Assembly: GCA_009377605.1 (NCBI GenBank)
Contig: WHTT01000023.1
Location: forward strand, 1-64,000
Reading direction: 5' to 3'
DNA from: Luteitalea sp.
GTDB lineage: Bacteria; Acidobacteriota; Vicinamibacteria; Vicinamibacterales; Vicinamibacteraceae
DNA length: 64,000 nt
The notes under the pieces are model-generated. The model was not told the DNA's origin. It made no database searches and saw only the letters and a list, made by a program, of their open reading frames with translations. Positions 61,438-64,000 of the stretch are shown here, one piece after another. The position numbers and the translations under genes were made by a program. Each line of letters begins with the position of its first letter. Positions within the stretch are counted from its first letter, which is position 1.

Positions 61438-62706
61438 ATGAAAGTCCTCGTTGTTGGAAGCGGTGCGCGCGAGCACGCCCTGGTGTGGAAGCTCGCTCGA
61501 GAGACATCGGTCGAGCGCGTCATCTGCGCGCCCGGCAACCCCGGGATCGAAGACATCGCCAGCTGCCAAGCCATTGATTCGATGGCGGTCCCTGCCCTGG
61601 TCGAGCTTGCGCGGCGCGAGCGGATCGACCTCACCGTCGTCGGTCCCGAGCAGCCGCTCGAACGGGGCATCGCCGACGCGTTTGCGACAGCGGGGCTGCC
61701 TCTGTTCGGGCCGACACAGAGCGCGGCGCGGCTCGAGACAAGCAAGGCCTTTGCCAAGCAGTTCATGATGCGCCACGGTATCCCGACCGCTCGCGGCATT
61801 ATCTGCCGCAAGCCGGGCGAGGCCAACGACGCCGTCGCCGAGCTCGGTCTCCCGGTCGCCATCAAAGCCGACGGTCTTGCCGCGGGCAAGGGGGTGACCA
61901 TCGCGACCGACCATGAGACGGCCCGTGTCGCCATCGCTGCCGCGATGGTCAGCCACCAGTTCGGTGAAGCGGGCCGCACGCTGGTTGTCGAGGAGTTTCT
62001 GAGCGGGACCGAAGTGTCCTGTTTTGCCCTGTGCGATGGCGAGCGTGCGCTGCCGCTGGTTGCCGCGCAGGACCACAAGCGGCTCTTCGACCACGATCGC
62101 GGGCCCAACACCGGCGGGATGGGTGCCTTCGCGCCGAGTCCCCTGGTCACAGAGGAGGTTCAGGGCACTGTCACGCGCACCATTGTCCGGCGCGTCGTCG
62201 AGGGGATGGCGCACGAGGGAACGCCGTTTCGGGGCGTGCTCTACTGTGGACTGATGCTGACCGCAGAAGGGCCGAAGGTCGTCGAGTTCAACGTGCGTCT
62301 TGGTGACCCGGAGGCTCAGGTGATCCTGCCGCTGATGGAGGCGGACCTCGCGCCCCTGATGCGCGACGCCGCAGCCGGCGAGTTGAGCGCTACCGCTGTT
62401 CCGGTCAAATCCGGCGTCCAGGTTGGCGTGGTCCTGGCGTCCCGTGGCTACCCGGGCCAAGCCGAGGTTGGACTGCCAATCTCAGGCGTGGAATACCCAC
62501 CGGGCGACATCCTGGTGTTTCACGCCGGCACACGTCACGCCGGCGGCCGCATCGTCACGGCCGGCGGCCGAGTGCTGACGGTGGTCGCCGGAGGGCCAGA
62601 TTTCAGCACCGCCATTCAGCAGGTGTACGAGGGTGTGGGTCAGATCTCGTTTCCAGGAATGCAGTGGCGTCGAGACATTGGGAGGAAGGCGCTCGCAGGG
62701 ACGTAA
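61438..62706 (+). CDS. purD: Phosphoribosylamine--glycine ligase
   Basis: 422 residues, ATP-grasp enzyme of purine synthesis. The start MKVLVVGSGAREHALVWKLA is the conserved opening. Other landmarks: DLTVVGPEQPLERGIADAF, FGPTQSAARLETSKAFAKQF, LPVAIKADGLAAGKGVTIAT, GPNTGGMGAFAPSPL and VVEFNVRLGDPEAQVILPLM. Full length. It is divergent from rpsU over a 175-bp gap and followed by a CACGAAGG repeat spacer. Confidence 0.97.
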   Translation: MKVLVVGSGAREHALVWKLARETSVERVICAPGNPGIEDIASCQAIDSMAVPALVELARRERIDLTVVGPEQPLERGIADAFATAGLPLFGPTQSAARLETSKAFAKQFMMRHGIPTARGIICRKPGEANDAVAELGLPVAIKADGLAAGKGVTIATDHETARVAIAAAMVSHQFGEAGRTLVVEEFLSGTEVSCFALCDGERALPLVAAQDHKRLFDHDRGPNTGGMGAFAPSPLVTEEVQGTVTRTIVRRVVEGMAHEGTPFRGVLYCGLMLTAEGPKVVEFNVRLGDPEAQVILPLMEADLAPLMRDAAAGELSATAVPVKSGVQVGVVLASRGYPGQAEVGLPISGVEYPPGDILVFHAGTRHAGGRIVTAGGRVLTVVAGGPDFSTAIQQVYEGVGQISFPGMQWRRDIGRKALAGT

Positions 62707-62711
62707 CCACG

Positions 62712-62848
62712 AAGGTACGAAGATGCACCAGGAAGGTCACGAAGGATCCACCACGAAGGACACGAAGATCACGAAGAAAACCAATTGATTTCTTCGTGCC
62801 CTTCGTGTTCTTCGTGGTGAGTGTCCTTCGTGTTCTTCCTGTCTTTCG
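62712..62848. repeat. Inverted CACGAAGGA / TCCTTCGTG repeat spacer
   Basis: The left arm repeats CACGAAGGACACGAAG; the right arm the complement TTCGTGCCCTTCGTG and TCCTTCGTG, around the AT-rich centre AAACCAATTGATTT. Lies between the convergent purD and rlmN genes and could fold as a terminator-like hairpin. Confidence 0.85.
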
Positions 62849-62852
62849 CTCG

Positions 62853-63947
62853 CTACTGGTTGGCACCGATGTGCGCCGCGAGGCGCTGGCCGGGCGAGCG
62901 GCGCTGGCCTTCGACGATGAGCTGACCGCATGCCGCGCGAATGTCTCGACCGCGGCTTTTCCGTACGGAGACTGTGACCCCGCGGGCGGCGAGCGTCCGC
63001 GCGAACGCGTCGACACGCGCTTCGGATGGTCGGCAGAACGGAATCCCCGGCGCTTCGTTGAGCGGCAGCAGATTGACCTTTGCCTCGAGGCTGCTGACGA
63101 GCGTCCCGAGGCGCCGCGCATCGTCGGTTGTGTCGTTGACGCCTTCCAGCAGCACGTACTCGAACGTAATCCGCCGCCGCCGGCCGAGCGGCAGCCGTTT
63201 GCAGGCCTCCACGAGCGAGGCCAGCGAATATTTGTCGTTGATCGGAACGAGCTCGCTCCGCTGTGCCTCAGTCGTTGCGTGGAGCGAGATTGCGAGATTC
63301 GGTATCAGGGGCTCCGAGGCGAGCCGCTCGATTGCCGGCACGAGCCCGACGGTCGAGAGCGTGACGCGTCGTGGGGGAACGGCCAAGCCCTCCCTGGCTG
63401 AGAGCATCCGGAGCGCCTTCATTGTGTGGTCGTAGTTGTGGAGCGGCTCTCCCATGCCCATCAAGACGATGTTGAACGCGCGCTCCAACATGCCGAGCTC
63501 GCGCGCGAGCACGCGCGCTTGGCCCGCAATCTCGCCGGCGCTCAAATGGCGGACGAGCCCCATCTTCCCAGTCAGGCAGAACGCGCATCGCATCGCGCAG
63601 CCCGCCTGCGTCGAGATACAAAACGTCTGTGACGGTGTGTCCGGGATGTAAACCGCTTCAATATCTCGGCCGTCGACCAGTCGTAACAGGAACTTCGTCG
63701 TGCCGTCCACCGACACCTCGGTTCTGATGACATGAGGGGTCGACACGTAGCAAGCTGCCGAGAGCTGCGTCCGTAGCGTTCGTGACAGGTCCGTCATATC
63801 CGCGAAGTCGGTCACGCCTTTGCGGTACACCCACCGGTAGAGTTGACGCGCGTGGAACGGCGCGACACCGAGCGCAGATAGGAGCGCCTCCAGCTGTGGA
63901 AGCTCCAGTTCCGCCACGTCGGTCCGTCCGTCCTTCGAGTGCGTCAT
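62853..63947 (-). CDS. rlmN: Dual-specificity 23S rRNA A2503 / tRNA A37 C2-methyltransferase
   Basis: About 364 residues from ATG 63947 (MTHSKDGRTDVAELELPQLE). Radical SAM enzyme: the cluster cysteines CAMRCAFC in STQAGCAMRCAFCLTGKMG are clear, and the preceding catalytic region (YRWVYRKGVTDFADMTDLSR) is RlmN-like. LMGMGEPLHNYDHTMKALRM and the C-terminal Cys in SKRGRDIRAACGQL-like RGRDIRAACGQLIVEG complete the family pattern. It methylates A2503 of 23S rRNA and tRNA A37. The gene runs into a purD-convergent end; the final residues overlap the spacer. Confidence 0.95.
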   Translation of the reverse strand: MTHSKDGRTDVAELELPQLEALLSALGVAPFHARQLYRWVYRKGVTDFADMTDLSRTLRTQLSAACYVSTPHVIRTEVSVDGTTKFLLRLVDGRDIEAVYIPDTPSQTFCISTQAGCAMRCAFCLTGKMGLVRHLSAGEIAGQARVLARELGMLERAFNIVLMGMGEPLHNYDHTMKALRMLSAREGLAVPPRRVTLSTVGLVPAIERLASEPLIPNLAISLHATTEAQRSELVPINDKYSLASLVEACKRLPLGRRRRITFEYVLLEGVNDTTDDARRLGTLVSSLEAKVNLLPLNEAPGIPFCRPSEARVDAFARTLAARGVTVSVRKSRGRDIRAACGQLIVEGQRRSPGQRLAAHIGANQ

Positions 63948-64000
63948 CTCACGTTCTCTCAACAACTTACCCCGTCACGCGCCCATGGCTGTACGATAGC

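Overview
The window looks like the chromosome of a Vicinamibacteria-type (subdivision 6) Acidobacteriota. This is inferred from the high GC, Oar-like TonB-dependent receptors with an N-terminal carboxypeptidase-regulatory-like domain, a beta-propeller sensor kinase, a VWFA-related secreted protein and the many REP-like and low-complexity spacers between genes. No rRNA, tRNA or CRISPR array was found. I could run no database search, so family names rest on motifs I can read.

Left part (1-12.3 kb, mostly minus strand): the 5' part of a frameshifted TonB-dependent receptor, a propeller histidine kinase, a BON-domain protein, then a minus-strand group tonB-like / hypothetical / VWFA / ZIP transporter and a small methyltransferase-like protein. 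12.4-16.1 kb (plus): myo-inositol-1-phosphate synthase, two tandem paralogous small membrane proteins, a lipoprotein and a lone MacB/LolD-type ATPase. 16.1-24.3 kb (minus): ogt, two oligopeptide-type ABC ATPases, methylmalonyl-CoA mutase catalytic subunit, a small unknown protein (plus), gpmA-eno and glgC. 24.5-32.7 kb (plus): a secreted protein, a small plugless barrel protein, and a PDZ/GAF/PAS histidine kinase paired with an NtrC-type regulator.

32.7-36.0 kb is the most unusual region. A 186-bp near-palindromic element occurs twice in opposite orientation (8 mismatches by eye, two of the paired positions covarying). The copies enclose a single lower-GC gene for a two-module TIR/deoxyribosyltransferase-like plus P-loop ATPase protein, a candidate anti-phage effector. 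No transposase is present, and the gene carries a one-base frameshift.

36.1-51.2 kb is a carbohydrate/sugar-acid utilisation locus. On the minus strand lie a dihydrodipicolinate-synthase-family aldolase, a large secreted protein of unknown family, a GH88/105-type hydrolase and a GntR/FCD regulator. Diverging on the plus strand lie a TonB-dependent receptor, a Tat-type FAD oxidoreductase, an SDR dehydrogenase, an MFS transporter and an enolase-superfamily dehydratase. A 166-bp MITE sits exactly on the SDR stop codon. The parts fit import of a plant-type oligosaccharide, unsaturated-sugar release, oxidation, dehydration and aldol cleavage; the substrate is unknown.

51.2-64 kb: a RES/Xre toxin-antitoxin pair, a PAP2-like protein with a replaced catalytic histidine, a four-glycosyltransferase operon with a coiled-coil protein, a UbiA-family phosphoribosyl transferase, a STAS protein, rpsU, purD and rlmN. 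Intergenic spaces throughout hold short repeats arranged as long imperfect inverted repeats, a recurrent structural theme of the window.
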